From positions 19,468,001 through 19,532,000 of the forward strand of contig OZ038526.1 in NCBI GenBank assembly GCA_964036665.1: a DNA stretch of 64,000 nt, given 5' to 3'. Both the position numbers and the translations under genes were made by a program. Positions 19,828-32,097 of the stretch are shown here, one piece after another (position 1 is the first letter of the stretch; the number at the start of each line of letters is the position of its first letter). The notes beneath the pieces are model-generated. The model was not told the DNA's origin, did not search any database, and saw nothing but the letters and a program-made list of their open reading frames with translations. Source of the DNA: Gordius sp. MW1 (lineage: Eukaryota > Nematomorpha > Gordioida > Gordea > Gordiidae).

Positions 19828-20524
19828 AAATGTTTTTATAAAAATTGGAAATTTTCTACCCCCTTGAGAAAATCCTGGCTACTCGCCTGGTAAGACTTAT
19901 AAAATTTTAATAGCTATCGGATCTGATATCTAATGAATCTAAATTTAAAATAATATGAGTAAGCAAACATCCTCAAAAATTTAATGTTAATAGATACTAA
20001 AAGGTAGACATAAATTATAATATGCTTTAATAGTAGAATAACATATTTAATCACTTATTCAAAAATACAAACAAAAAATACATTAATTTGGTAGGAATAA
20101 TAATATAATTGAATTCTTCTATTTTCATTAAGAAGTTTGTATGTATTCTAAAAATTTAGAATGAATGCAACATATAAGATAATTACCAAGATTTAAATTA
20201 CTCCTTTCTTATGGTGACATGTAAATATGTCATGATTATAACAGAGAAGTTTATAATAAGATTTTTTATTAAAATCTTTACTTAATATAATCATCAAATT
20301 ATATATATTACATATAATGTTCATACCATTGCACAAAGGGGTTATGACTAGATAAATTAAATTAAAATTAGGAAGGAATAACGATATGGGAATAGAATGT
20401 AAAATTGGCGCACTGCTGTTTGTTTATTAACAGAAAAGCATAAATTAACGAACGAAGATCGTAAGAAAACGTTAAGCAAGCGCATAAATATGACACCAGA
20501 AATGGAGAATGTTTAGCCTGTGCC

Positions 20525-20567
20525 GTTTTCATTTTCACACCAAATCATATGATAATCGTGCGTTGCC
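20525..20567 (+). promoter_or_regulatory. Short leader between transposon end and NELF-B ATG
   Basis: Only 43 bp separate the transposon's inverted repeat from the start codon, whose context TTGCCATGAAT is acceptable. The NELF-B transcription start and promoter therefore probably lie inside, or read through, transposon-derived sequence, unless an upstream non-coding exon exists. Inference from spacing only. Confidence 0.35.
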
Positions 20568-23500
20568 ATGAATAAATTTGCTTTGAACGAATTTGGTATA
20601 ATGGGTGGGGAATATTTGAAGGAAACTCTTACTAGTTGCACTGATCCAATTAAGGCAATTGAAGATTTTCAAAAAGAGAATGGAATTTTATTACCATCGT
20701 TGTCGAGTGTACTTCCATTCCTTGATTTACATGACATTCCAAGACACGAATTTTATGAATCTATTCTTGGTGAAATGAAATCTCTGTAAGTTTTATAATT
20801 ATGTTATATATCCTAGTATTTTGTGTATATCTCAATGGAGATTAATAGAGTGCATAATTTTACCAAATGTTTAAGTAAATATTTTTATATGTAATTTTAC
20901 ACACCACACATAATTATTTTTTTAAAGACTATTACACAGAATTCATGCATGTGATATAAAAAATTCAAAATTAAATAACATTCATCCAACTATTCTAAGC
21001 AAAGATGAAAAGAAACTTGATAATGCTTTATCTCCTTCAAAAACTATTCAAAGTCTAGTCAGTCACAAAAAATTGAACATTTCAACAAATCCTTCTAAAA
21101 AACATGTAAAAAAGGTTGCTTTTGTTGGAGGAAAACTTAAATTTTTCAAAAATTCCAAAGTATCCAAAATAAATGTTAAAGATGCAGTCAAAAAGGAAAC
21201 AACATCTACGGTTCAAGAAACAGATTCCACAACATCTCAAGCCACAAATGATATAATTTCAAGTTACAATTTACATAAAATTATTTAATATTCTATTTAT
21301 TTTAGGTGTTGAGAACGAAATTGTTAGCAAACATTGTGATCCTGGCCAAGAGGTATTAGCTGCTTTATTAGAAAAATCATTTGCAGCAATTCACGTACCT
21401 TCTCTCGAAACGATCCCAATAGCTATTATGGATTCCATGGTTCGAGTACCGGGCAAATATTTACAAAAACTTTTGCTACCACCCAGTCCTCAAGAAATCC
21501 TCACCCCCACAGCCCCTGTTGTCTCACCCCCTCAAGCAGCTGCGAAGGTGGTGGGCAAGATAAAGCTCAAGATAACAAAAGCCACGAGCAGTAGTAAAAC
21601 CACAAAACCCGGCCGCCCCGGTAAAAAAGGGAAAACCGGCACGACTCCCGGCCCGACCAGGTACGCCGCTTCAACGGTTCTGTCGGGTCGGGACAGCGCG
21701 GAACGGTACCTAGAAAATGAAGAGCAGGAACGACGCGTTACGAGTTTGAGTCGGGCGTTGGTTCAAGACATAGCTAAACGCGGTGTCCATCCCGACGCCC
21801 CTTACTCGCACGTTAAAAGTGGCGCAGCGCTCAAGCGTCACGTGTGGGAAGCTTATTACCCCGTGTACGCGCGAGAATGCGACGTGGTTATGAAGCCCTA
21901 CCTAGCAGCGCGCTCAGAAGCTCTACTCTGGGTACGTCAAACTAGCTAGGGTAGAGGGTCGGTTTTTCAAATTTTGACTAAGCCTTGAGGTCGACTCAGA
22001 AAATTAGACCAAAAAACCATTAGTCGACTTTTGCTTATAACTATTGATCGGTTTTTCCAATTTTGACTAAGCCTTGAGGTCGACTAAGAAAAATTGACCA
22101 AAAAACCTTGGTCCGTTTATGTTTGGTCGGTTTTTCAAATTTTGACCAAGCCTTGAGGTCGACCCAGAAAAATTGACCAAAAAACCTTGGTCCATTTATG
22201 TTTAGTCGGTTTTTCAAATTTTGACTAAGCTTTGAGGTCGACTTAGGAAAAAAGACCAAAAAACCATTGGTCGACTTTTGTTTATATATAACTACTCATC
22301 GGTTTTTCAAATTGTGTCTATGCCTTGACGTCGACTAAGAAAAATTGACCAAATAGTCGGCTTATGTTTATAACAACTACTTGTCGGTTTTTTAAATTTT
22401 GACTAAGCCTTGAGGTCGATCAAGAAACACGTTACACTGGTATCGAACTAAATTTTGAAATTTTTTATTTTACTAGGGGCTTGTCTTAATATCGGATTCA
22501 GATTTAAATCGCGCGAATTTATCTTCGTCTAAAAATCCGATTCAATTTCATGGGTCAAACTCGGTTGTAATTATTAATATTTTGTTTTTTTATAGTTAAA
22601 AAACTTTTTTTTTGTTTATTTCAACTCTTGAGATTAAATTCAAACTAACCTGATACCTAAAAATTTAAAAACATACAACATTTAAGCTTACTAAAAATTT
22701 GCATCTTACAAAATCGCCATAATGTTATGCTTCTGAAATGTAAATCTGCTGTGAATTCGAAGTTAACACGGCTATGTTATTGCCCGATATTTAGACAAGC
22801 CCTAAAGAGTATGATCTAGCCGCGTTGCAACCGTAGACTACATATACTGCTCATGTCACGTGCTTCATCCATTAAATCCACCATTTTGAATTTAACTATC
22901 TCGACCTTCCCCATTAGTTTATAAATAAAAGGAATGCTAATAAATGATTATTTAATAAAATGCAGATGTCACTATTTTAAAAACACTTTAATTACTATAA
23001 TCTATATGTTCTTCTCTTATTTACGCACATTTCAAAATGGCGGGACAACGGTACACCTATTTAAAGTTGATGAGCAGTCTATATCTAGTCTATGACTGCA
23101 ACTCATTTTTGATTTTCAGATAAATGTTATATATGTTTTAATAATAACAATATTCATCAAAAGCCTTGATTAAACTAATTTAGCTTGGTTGGTTGTGGAG
23201 AGCAGATTCTAAAGTATTTATTACATATTAAGCACCTCATCGAATGTCGTCGTGCGAAGTTGCTTTATTACGCTTACATAGGTTGACAAGTTTCTTTTAT
23301 CCACAAAATCACTATTTTGAACCTGATCATTCAAGTATTGATAGAACCCTTTTGGAATTTGTAAAAGATATGGAACAAATATATGGGGTCTATTAGACCC
23401 CAAAATTTCTCTTGTGATTCTAATAGAATATCGTAATGTTGTTACCAAGGTGGGAGACGTCTTTTCCCATAGTCCAAAGGCCCGACGACTCTCGGACCCT

Positions 23501-26500
23501 CATCTAGATCGGGTGGTCGAACTCGTCGCCGACTTGGAAGGGGGCTCGACAACCGGAAGTGGGCTGACCGTAAATCAGCTGTTAAGGACTTCCGGTCTCA
23601 CTTTACCCACGGCCAATGCCGCCCTATACGCCAGTTTCGGAACGTTGTGTCGCCATCTTTATTCTAGGTACCATTAGGGGCATCAGAAGTCTGGCTTTTG
23701 TTTAAACTTTCTTGCCCGACCCGCCCCGGTCTAATTTCTTAACTAAAGTGTCCGCCCGGTCTTGCCCAAATCAATAGTACTGCCCCAACTGAGACCGCCC
23801 GGTTTATAATGACAATTTTTTTCGATTTTTAGCCGGGTGATTGCGTTCTACTCCCGAAAATTGAAAATTCTTCACTTTTTTTGAGGGAGTTTAGAATATA
23901 CTACGATCGAATAAAAAGTGACGAAATAATAAGCGAAAAAAAATTAATATATTATTCTACAAAAATCCTTAATCCTGAGGGGCCACGCGAAAATCTAGAC
24001 AGTTGCCCGGCTCGACCTGGCGGCACCCTTGCTCAAAATTTATCAGCTGTTCGCTCCAGTCTATAGGATTATTAGTATAAAGCAACATATTATTAATTTT
24101 ATTTGTTTTCGATTGGTTAGGTCACGTGACGCCACCTACTCCGCCCTCTTCGTAGAAGTGACCCTCAGCTTGGCCTCACCCTCGATCGAGCCCGCGAGAA
24201 AATTGGCTTGGCTCCTCGATCTCGCCCTCACTCCTGCCGAGGCCCCGCCCCTCGCCCAGCCCTTCTCGGTCCTAGGGGGTCGGGGCAGAGAAATAGTCGC
24301 CATCTTACACGCCCTAACCCCCCAGCCGACCACCTCCCTCGGGTAACTTTAAGAAGGCGGGGGGGGTAATATTTCTCAGGTGTTACCCCCCGCCCCCCCC
24401 CCTCCCCCCAGGTTAAGAAATTACACTATAATCTACAGGTTAATGAGACTTTAACAGATATTAGAATTGAATATGGGCAGAAATGTTAATATTAGCGTTG
24501 GGTCCGAGACTAATATACAATACATTTAATATTCCATAGCTAATTTCAAATCTTTAATATTTTCCTACAAAATTAAAATCCATGTTTATTTATACAATTA
24601 AATTTATTTTAGACACCTACTCTTTTTGATTAGATTTTCGATTTTTTGGAATAAAAAGGTTAATTTTATCCAGGATTATTATTATAGAGAAAGAGCAACG
24701 ACATTAGAGAATAATGTGGAATATCATGAGCCTTCAATGTTAATAATTAAGTCTCTTTATTTCATTCCTTAATTTTGTCCGCCTATTATAGCTAAAAAAA
24801 TACGGTTATAATTAATTGTTTGTTATTTTGCGTAATTTTTTTATTATTTATTATTACTCATATAGGAGCGTTGCCTTCGTCTTAGCAGACCCCTACGTCA
24901 TTTATTATTTGGCTGGTCAGGTGTTGGACGTTTTAGAACGCTGTGTAACCAATAGCAATAGCTTCAGAGTAAGTTAGGCCTTTTTAATATATTTAATAAG
25001 ACGGGGGGTTTTTAATTTGTAGTATATTTTTTGGATAGGTGTGCGAAAATTTATAGTAATTTAGTTGATAGATCGAATTATTTAGTTGGTGTTTTGATCT
25101 AAGTTCCAATTACAAAAAGGAACGATTTCTAATATATGCTTTAAGAGTTAACAACAATTAATTTTTTTAGACAGCTCGTTGGAAATTAAGATAGGGTAAT
25201 CATTTATTAAGTCACATATTAACAACCATCTTGGATGTGAATTTTTAATTAACTTCCCTTCGGTAAATTTAACATTCAATTAGTCAACGAATTGAAAAAT
25301 ATAAGTTCAAGGCAAAAATCAGCCATTCATCATCGTATGCCATATTCTTACAAATACACTATATAAATCAGTATTGGGATGTGAGGGTAGAGGTCTGCAC
25401 CGGCCCAAATATTAAGTTGCTGCCCGGCCCAATCGGCCCGCACTAATTAAAAACAGGGGCACTTTGAGTGGCCTTTTTTTAATTCCACAATAAAATCGTT
25501 GTATAAAAGGTTACTAAATTAAGTATCGTCGTTCAAAAACCCGTAAAAGAGTTTCTATTTTATTTGGCTTGGCTCTGGTCCTTTTTGTCTTCCATAACCC
25601 TCACTAGTGGCGCTGTTGACTGGAATCGACCAAGACTATATATATAGCTAATTTAAAATGACTTTGATTAAACCTTAGTAGAAGCACTTCTGATTTAGAA
25701 CCCTTGAAGTTTTTTATTGAGTTCAAGATGAAAAATATCAAATTTTTCAATCATAATAACTCTGGCTGACCTAGTGACACTGCCATAATTATAATTTAAA
25801 ATCCTGGGCTTATATAATAATAATCAAAAAATTTCTCCACGTTTTCATAATGATGAAAGGGAGCAAATAAAGTCAGATGTTTAAAATTAAATCTAGGCCC
25901 AAACCTGGCCCGCGGCCCTACCCACGGCCCGGCCCAGATCATGCAGACTTGTATGTGAGAGTTTTGAACTAAGTAGTTTAGGTAAATATCATATTTTTAT
26001 TTCTATTTCTTCAAATTGTTTTCAGGGAAATCGAGATTTAAACCTAACCTTAACACTCTTGGGCCTGGGTACAGGGGCGTGGAATATTCTGGAAGAACCG
26101 CCCTTATCTTTAGGGTCAGGACTTTCTGCCCTGATCCCCCCAGATTTTGTGGGGCGGTTCATTCCCGCCTTAATGGTCTTGCTGTCCGTTGATAGGTTAA
26201 ACGCAATAGCCAATCAGCGTCGAGACGGAATTGTAGCAGACGACGCTGCTACCGACATTCCCACCTGCGTTACCCAAACCCTGAAAAAATTTGTGCTCGA
26301 AGAGGTTTTTATTTCAATGAATTAAACCCTACGATTTATATTTTTTTTTATTAATTACCTTTGTGTCTATGCTTGGATGTTCAGTTTTTGTGTGTGTTGA
26401 GTCGCTAAATGTTACTCCATTTCAGCCGACTTTTAACGCTCCTGGTTTGATAAAAGGGCTTCCCAAGTTTCAAGTAGGTATAAAGAACCATGATTTTTAA

Positions 26501-29500
26501 ACTCATACTTTATCTATATTATTTAAATATCACAACGTAATTTTTTCGTTAGATTAAGTAGTTATAACTTTATATCAATCAATGGATGGAAGGCATCTAA
26601 AAAAATTTTTCCGCGTTTTTAAAACCGTTTACCGTAATCTTAAGCATTTGAATTCAATCCATTTAAAAACGCTATTATAACAAGCCCTAGACCAAGAACC
26701 GATTTTTAAAATTTACATTGTGTCTAAGTCGGAAAGTTTGAAAAAATAAATATAGACAATTTCCAAGCACGACTACATGCTAACTTTCAAATTATTCGTT
26801 AGATTTCAAAGAGATTCATTACATATAATAACCTCTGTCTCACTGAAAACTATTTTATACATTTTTTTATTTCACTACCCGTTAGCCCAACGCTTTATCC
26901 ATAAACTTGACGGGCCATTACTTGATACGATCTTTCGCGGCCCGAAAAATCATTCGAACGGGGGTGCCTAAGGGCAGGGCATGTGCCCCCCTCCTTCCCC
27001 GACAACAATCTAATCACGTGATCGTTGACCACGTGCTACCGATCGTAGCCAAAAGCAGCCCTCTCCCCTCCGACCCCTATTACGTTCACGCCCTCACATC
27101 CCGTCTCGTAACCCATTTCAACCGAACTCGAGAAGTAAAGCTCGACCCGACTATTTTTACGAATAAAATATTATGAAAAATCTTCATTTTTATTTCACTC
27201 CTAAAAAGTTTATTATAATAATGGCTGTAATTTCAAAGACTTAACTTTTTGCCCCTCGGCCTGATTGCCTTACCCCCCTTGTTGCAATCCTGGCTACGCC
27301 CGTGCCCCTACGCCCACCCCTGATTTCTCTTTTGTTTTGAATCCTATCCGGGTCATCCCTAAGGAATTCACCCTTACTTTCTAAATGGTATCTTTTCACA
27401 CAATAAGAATAAAGGACTAAATACACGGTTCAACAAGAAAAATCGACCGGCAAACTGTTTGCAGATTCTGGTAGAGTTTTTTACGGTGAACACAAATATG
27501 TCTTTAATTTTTTCCCTATACGTCAAGTTTTTTAGATATTCGCTGTCAAAGTTGCCAAAAACGCGATTTTAGCGTTTTCAAACGTCAATAACTTGCAAAT
27601 TAGTCGGTAAAAATTTTGTTTATAGATGTAATTCGTAGGTATAGGAGAGAAATGTATTCACAATTTTTTTTTATCCTAGCACTTTTACTTTTTAAATTAT
27701 ATACAAAATTAACTATCCCTATGTTAGAAAACTGCACGGGTGACCCTAGACCCGACTAGAAAATTTGAAAATAATTTCGGGTCGGGTCCGGGTAGAAAAT
27801 TTGAAAATGCTTTCGGGTCGGGTCAAATTTATAGAGTCGGGTCCAAGGTTTATACATTGTAAAAAACACGCGAGACTTATTTTTTTAATTAATGTTAATT
27901 GCTAAGCAAAGAGTGTTTTTAAATATCGAAATGTACAACTAATTTGGATCATTCATTTAATTAATTCTCTTCCTATTTTTTTTAATTTTAAAACTCGGAA
28001 CTCTGAAGTGCTAGCCAATTCTCATCAATAATTCAAACTACATAAATTACTCCTGTTTTTAATTTGACTATTAAAAGGTAAATTATTTCAATAAAGTTAT
28101 ATTTTAAATTTTTTTAGTGTTAACCATGAAGTTTTAGGTAATCCTCATCTTTAATTTAAATTACATTTAATACATATTCAAAAGCCATCTTAAAAGTAAG
28201 TTATAATTTTATAAATGTTTCATTTCCAAATTAAGTTAATAAGGTATGACAACTTGTTTATTAATAAAATATTTTGAATCATGTGCAACATCTAGATATT
28301 TTACCCTAAGACAATATATCTAAAGCATAAAATTAATATTAAAAAATAATTGCATGTAAAAATTTAATTTAAAACAACAACAAAAAACATTAATAATATA
28401 ATAAATATATAATAATTAGCTATATTTTTAATAACAATGATTTGATATTAAATAGTTGCCTCTAAAATCTATAACACATTAGTTAGACAAAATCTGTGGT
28501 TACAATTTGTTTCATTAATAGCACTTTTATTTGTCGATTTAATTTTACACACCGCAATTTTCGCGCTCGAAAGTAATTTGTTTTAATAATTTTTGTCGGG
28601 TTCGGGTTAAAGTTTTTAAAGTGCTTTCGGGTCGGGTCGGGTTCGGGTAGAAAATTTGAAAATGATTTCGGGTCGGGTCGGGTTCGGGTAGAAAATTTGA
28701 AAATTATTTCGGGTCGGGTCGGGTCCGGGTAGAAAATTCGAAAATGCTTTCGGGTCGGGTCGGGTTCGGGTTGAAAAAAAGTGACTTTGCAGTTCTCTAC
28801 CATAGACTAAATAGACTGCTCTTCAACTTTACATGAGTGTACCACTTTTCCGCCATTTTAAATTGTGCACAAATAAGGGATGGACGTGTAGATTATAGTA
28901 ATTTTGATTAATGCTTTGAATATCTAAAAAAATCAATTTCTATTTATCTCCTTATCATCGGTTTGCACACAATAACACAAGGAAAACAAAATGATAAAGG
29001 TTATTTATAAGCGAAAAAAAAGTTTCGTAAAAACTCTTACATTCTTCTCGTCCCCCCAGATGACCGGTAACGAAAATGAGGAATGCCACCGGGACCACGT
29101 GGCTCGATGGCTCGAAGAGGTGAGTCACGTGATTCTAACATTCTACCTTCCCAACGCCTCCTACGATCACGTGATGAGGTGAGCCCCCATGGGAAATGGT
29201 TAAAAAGGAAATATGGGGAAATTTTTTTGAAATGTAAAAACGATCTTTAAACATTTATGTATTGTATGTTTTAGTTAAAAAATGAGCCAATTGAAGGTTT
29301 AACTCAACCCTGTGCCTAGATTTTTTTTCTTAAACAATATAGCTAGAGATATTCTGGGTTTGGGAGAAATAAGTAAGATTTGACGTATATTCTTTACAAA
29401 ACTAATAAACTTAGAGAAAAGGAATACTTACTGGGTTGATGATAAGTAAAAATGTAAAGGTGATGAGATCATAAGCGTAGCCAGGATTGGATTTAAGGAG

Positions 29501-30895
29501 GGGCAAAATGATAATTATTTGAAATCTTTAAAAATTTCTAGATTTACAGGGGGGCAGTCGCTCCTCCTTGCCACTCCCTGGCTAAGCCTATGGATGAGAT
29601 TATTATAGTAATAATAATATGACAATTTGATAATAATCAGCCGAGGAAAAGAGAAATAGAATAATTTCTATGATAAATCATATTGAGGTGCCGGAGAGGT
29701 TTTTTATTCCTGAACAAAGAAAGACTAAAAAATATGATTTTACTAACTCGATTTTGGTTGTACTATATTAAAATACAGAATAATGGCAAAAATATGTATA
29801 AATAAAAAGTTATAATTTCATATATTTACATATATATGACAAAAACCTTTCGGGGAAATGTTTATAATATATTTATTTATATATTTCTTATTATACTCTT
29901 CAAATTAGCAACGCTCTTCGATTACTGTACGAAATTATACCAGACAGAATGCATAGGCAGATGGCTCAGGTTTCGTTAAAAAACGCGTCACAGGAAGATA
30001 TAATAGCTTTGCTCAAAATGGTAGAACCCCTGCCCGGGGTAAATATCACCCCCCCCCCCCCCCAATCTACTTTTAATAGTTTTTAGAGAAAATATTGTGG
30101 CGAAAAGTTTTATTTCGACGTATGTTAGGGACAATATTTTTTTAACTGTCTAAAAACCAATCTATTGAGCCCAAAGCGATACATATGGAAGATTTTTATT
30201 TTTATCCATTAAGGACTCTAACCAATTTTTTAATGGGATTTGTTATTAAGATTTCAAAAGCAGATTTACATGGCCGCTTTAAAATCTCTTTAATCAATTT
30301 TCCACGACCTTTTATTTTTTGCCAAGTTAAAAGCATTCGTTAGTATATCACACATCGTAGTGTACACAAGATGCAAACCGTAATCCCTTGCAAATCATAC
30401 TTTTATCTCTTTACAAGGCTAGTCAAATTATGAATTAACCTCTCTTAACTTTACTCAACGCCAATCGGAAATAATTACTACCTTTTAAGTACCTTTCGAT
30501 ATTAAAACATCTTTAAATCAAGTTATTATCAGGAACTTAGGAAGTATCTACTACTTTTTAAGTGACATTTTGATATTAAAATCAGGAATCGGAAATAGTT
30601 AATACTTTTTAAGTGACATTTCGATATTAAAAACCCTTTAAATCAAGTTATTATCCTAAATTTGGTTTATCGTGTATGTTTTTTCGTCATGAACAAAAGA
30701 ATAATGATAAAAAACTAATAGAATTTTAATATTAAAGCGACATCTAGTTGTATATAATATATTACATATTCTATAAAACAATCTTGTGAATCAATGATCG
30801 AATTGTTTTAACTATGTTTTTAGCGAAATGGTCCTCACGTTTACGAAACATACCAACGCTACATTGTACCCAAATTGGTTACCTATGAGCGATAA
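20568..30895 (+). CDS. NELFB: Negative elongation factor B (NELF-B/COBRA1), 12 exons
   Basis: NELF-B is a core subunit of the NELF complex that holds RNA polymerase II in promoter-proximal pause. Exons: 20568-20785, 20928-21262, 21306-21931, 23450-23667, 24121-24342, 24866-24968, 26026-26304, 26426-26473, 26886-27134, 29060-29178, 29909-30038, 30824-30895 (TAA). All junctions are GT-AG and in frame, giving 872 residues against about 580 in human. The N-terminus is unmistakable (YLKETLTSCTDPIKAIEDF, LLPSLSSVLPFLDLH). Later landmarks are LLEKSFAAIHVPSLE, SHSPKARR, VLADPYVIY, LGLGTGAWNIL, NALRLLYEIIP and ALLKMVEPLPG. The extra length is mostly basic or Pro-rich sequence in exons 2-3 plus an insertion around exons 8-9. 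Weakest calls: the donor at 26304 (GAG/gttttt) and the borders of exons 8-9. Exons are GC-richer than the introns. A 43-bp intron lies between exons 2 and 3. Confidence 0.95.
21955..22450. repeat. Six-unit tandem array derived from a foldback MITE
   Basis: Units of about 65-90 bp repeat TCGGTTTTTCAAATTTTGAC, AAGCCTTGAGGTCGAC and GACCAAAAAACC. The right end carries TTACACTGGTATCGAA, the inverse of the GATACCAGTGTAA end at 1089. It lies at the start of NELF-B intron 3. Confidence 0.85.
22476..22802. mobile_element. TA-flanked MITE, GGGCTTGTCTTAATATCGGA ends (copy 1)
   Basis: Inverted ends GGGGCTTGTCTTAATATCGG / CCCGATATTTAGACAAGCCC, flanked by TA. A second, collinear copy is at 42681-43043. 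TA duplication and short ends suggest a Tc1/mariner-type parent. No coding capacity. Confidence 0.85.
22836..23090. mobile_element. MITE of the CATAGACTAGAT family
   Basis: Left TAGACTACATATACTGCTCAT and right ATGAGCAGTCTATATCTAGTC are inverted. The inside ends contain CACCATTTTGAA and CAAAATGGCGGGACAACGG, also mutually inverted. TA flanks are possible. It sits in NELF-B intron 3. Confidence 0.7.
23690..24035. repeat. GC-rich GCCCGACCCG repeat, possible hAT-like remnant
   Basis: GCCCGACCCGCCCCGGTC at the left and AGTTGCCCGGCTCGACC at the right are related to the subterminal repeats of other hAT-like copies here. No clear inverted end or duplication. NELF-B intron 4. Confidence 0.35.
24969..26025. 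other. NELF-B intron 6
   Basis: Holds a GGCCCG-type hAT-like element at 25386-25951; the remainder is AT-rich with nothing recognised. Confidence 0.5.
25386..25951. mobile_element. Non-autonomous hAT-like element, AGAGGTCTGCA end
   Basis: Left GGTAGAGGTCTGCACCGGCCC and right GGCCCAGATCATGCAGACTT are imperfectly inverted, with GCCCGGCCC repeats inside. Flanks GATGTGAG (25378-25385) and TATGTGAG (25952-25959) agree at 7 of 8 positions. Confidence 0.65.
27135..29059. other. NELF-B intron 9
   Basis: 1.9 kb. Holds a CCTGGCTACGCCC MITE end (27245-27303), a GGGTCGGGT-rich hAT-like element (27725-28799) and a CATAGACTAAAT MITE fragment (28801-28885). No other gene seen. Confidence 0.6.
27725..28799. 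mobile_element. hAT-like element with GGGTCGGGT subterminal arrays
   Basis: TAGAAAACTGCACGGGT at the left and GCAGTTCTCTA at the right form an imperfect inverted end. Both ends carry repeated CGGGTCGGGT(C/T)CGGGTAGAAAA-type units. The interior is AT-rich and non-coding. I found no convincing 8-bp duplication. A related fragment is at 44425-44560. Confidence 0.6.
29470..29592. mobile_element. MITE of the GGCGTAGCCA family
   Basis: Ends ATAAGCGTAGCCAGGATT / CCTGGCTAAGCCTAT with a perfect 8-bp duplication GATGAGAT (29462-29469, 29593-29600). NELF-B intron 10. Confidence 0.9.
30465..30660. repeat. Degenerate direct repeats in NELF-B intron 11
   Basis: Three imperfect copies of a block containing TACTTTTTAAGTGACATTT, GATATTAAAA and, in two of them, AATCAAGTTATTATC. 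A C-tract of about 15 lies just upstream (30050-30064). Confidence 0.6.
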
Positions 30896-30925
30896 ACTTT
30901 CCTCCGGGCATGACGAGCTTTAGTC

Positions 30926-30931
30926 AATAAA
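30926..30931 (+). promoter_or_regulatory. NELF-B poly(A) signal AATAAA
   Basis: AATAAA 31 bp after the NELF-B stop codon, followed by TTCTGGATATC; the first canonical signal downstream. Confidence 0.6.
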
Positions 30932-31631
30932 TTCTGGATATCTTAGATTTTAGAGCGAGAATAAATTGTTTTTATTATTATTTTATAATATTGCCTAGCT
31001 CACTGTAAAATATTTTTCAATACGCTCATTGTAATACGTTAAATTTATTTTATGCTACAGAACACATTTTTCAGAAAATAAAAAAGGTGGAAAATGAAAT
31101 TACATGAGGCTATTTTAAATTTTAATGATAAGCGAATTCTTTATTGTGGAAAATACGAATAATTATTAAAAAGTTTTTTGATGATCTCCCTTAAATTACA
31201 AAAGTCTTGAGGTTTGTGGATTTTGTATTTTCCAAAAATTGACCTATATATGATTTAATATATTTTATTTGTAATGAGCAAATTATTTATGATCAGAAAC
31301 TCTTATTTTTATTTCCCATTGTGACATATGTTTAACAGACAATATTTTTCCTTATTTAAATCATCCTAACATAGAATAATATGCCCGTACTAATGAATTT
31401 TAGCTTAGACCAAGAATGAAAGGGTTTAAGTTATTAAGCTTTACAGATTAGTTGCTAGAAATTTAAGTTTAGAAATGAGCTGAGACGAATAGTGGTCAAA
31501 GTAGCACAGCCTAAAAAAAGTAGTAGAATGAGCGAAAATTAAAGAAGTATTGATACATCTGTGTCAGCAATTTAAAATACCATTACAAAGACAATGGGGG
31601 AGTCAGACTTAATTTAAATGTTAACGCCTAA
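30932..31631. other. NELF-B downstream region
   Basis: 700 bp of AT-rich sequence up to the Helitron. No gene, RNA or repeat recognised. Confidence 0.5.
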
Positions 31632-32097
31632 TCTATATATATAAAAATCTAAGTCCCGTTTTTTTGTACGCTAATAACTTTTAGAATTCTCAACCGATTG
31701 CCACCAAATTTGGCCAGATTATTGCCTTAGCATTGTAGATGGTTTATAGATACTTTTTATCAACCTGCGACAGCGGGAACCATGTTTTTTAATTTGGTTA
31801 CCGCCATCTAGCGGACATCAGCTACAACGCTTATCTCGGTTATTATTTTATGTTAGAGTTGTGCTCATAGTTTTAAATGTTTTTCTACTAATCTTTTGTC
31901 ACATATCTCACTATTTTTATTCACCTTTGGGTTATTTTTTACATTATATATATATCTGTTACAACTAAATAATTAAAAACCGTAAAACATCAAAAATTTT
32001 ATAATATAAAAAAGACGCGTGCTCTGTTAAAGGTTTACGTATCTAAACGTTTGACGTGAAAATATTGTTATAATAATCAAAGCGCGCATCAAGAGTA

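Larger units (their letters stand above)
16065..20524 (+). mobile_element. Degraded DUF4371-type hAT transposon with long inverted ends
   Basis: Left end GGCGCAGGCTAAACATTC and right end GAATGTTTAGCCTGTGCC begin inverted repeats of roughly 215-230 bp, about 75-80% alike by eye once the nested MITE at 16106-16961 is removed. Both arms share GCAGTGCGCC and CTAGTCATAA(C)-like words. Inside lies a decayed ZMYM1-like transposase. No clean target duplication: GGTTTTTT versus GTTTTCAT flanks are only loosely alike. The right end stops 43 bp before the NELF-B ATG. Confidence 0.75.

Noticed and set aside
23221-23448. 75-codon minus-strand ORF overlapping the start of NELF-B exon 4
   Set aside because: No recognisable domain, starts and ends without splice context, and lies mostly in intron sequence.
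28483-28803. 106-codon minus-strand ORF rich in Pro-Asp-Pro-Thr-Arg
   Set aside because: It is a translation of the GGGTCGGGT subterminal repeats of a hAT-like element.
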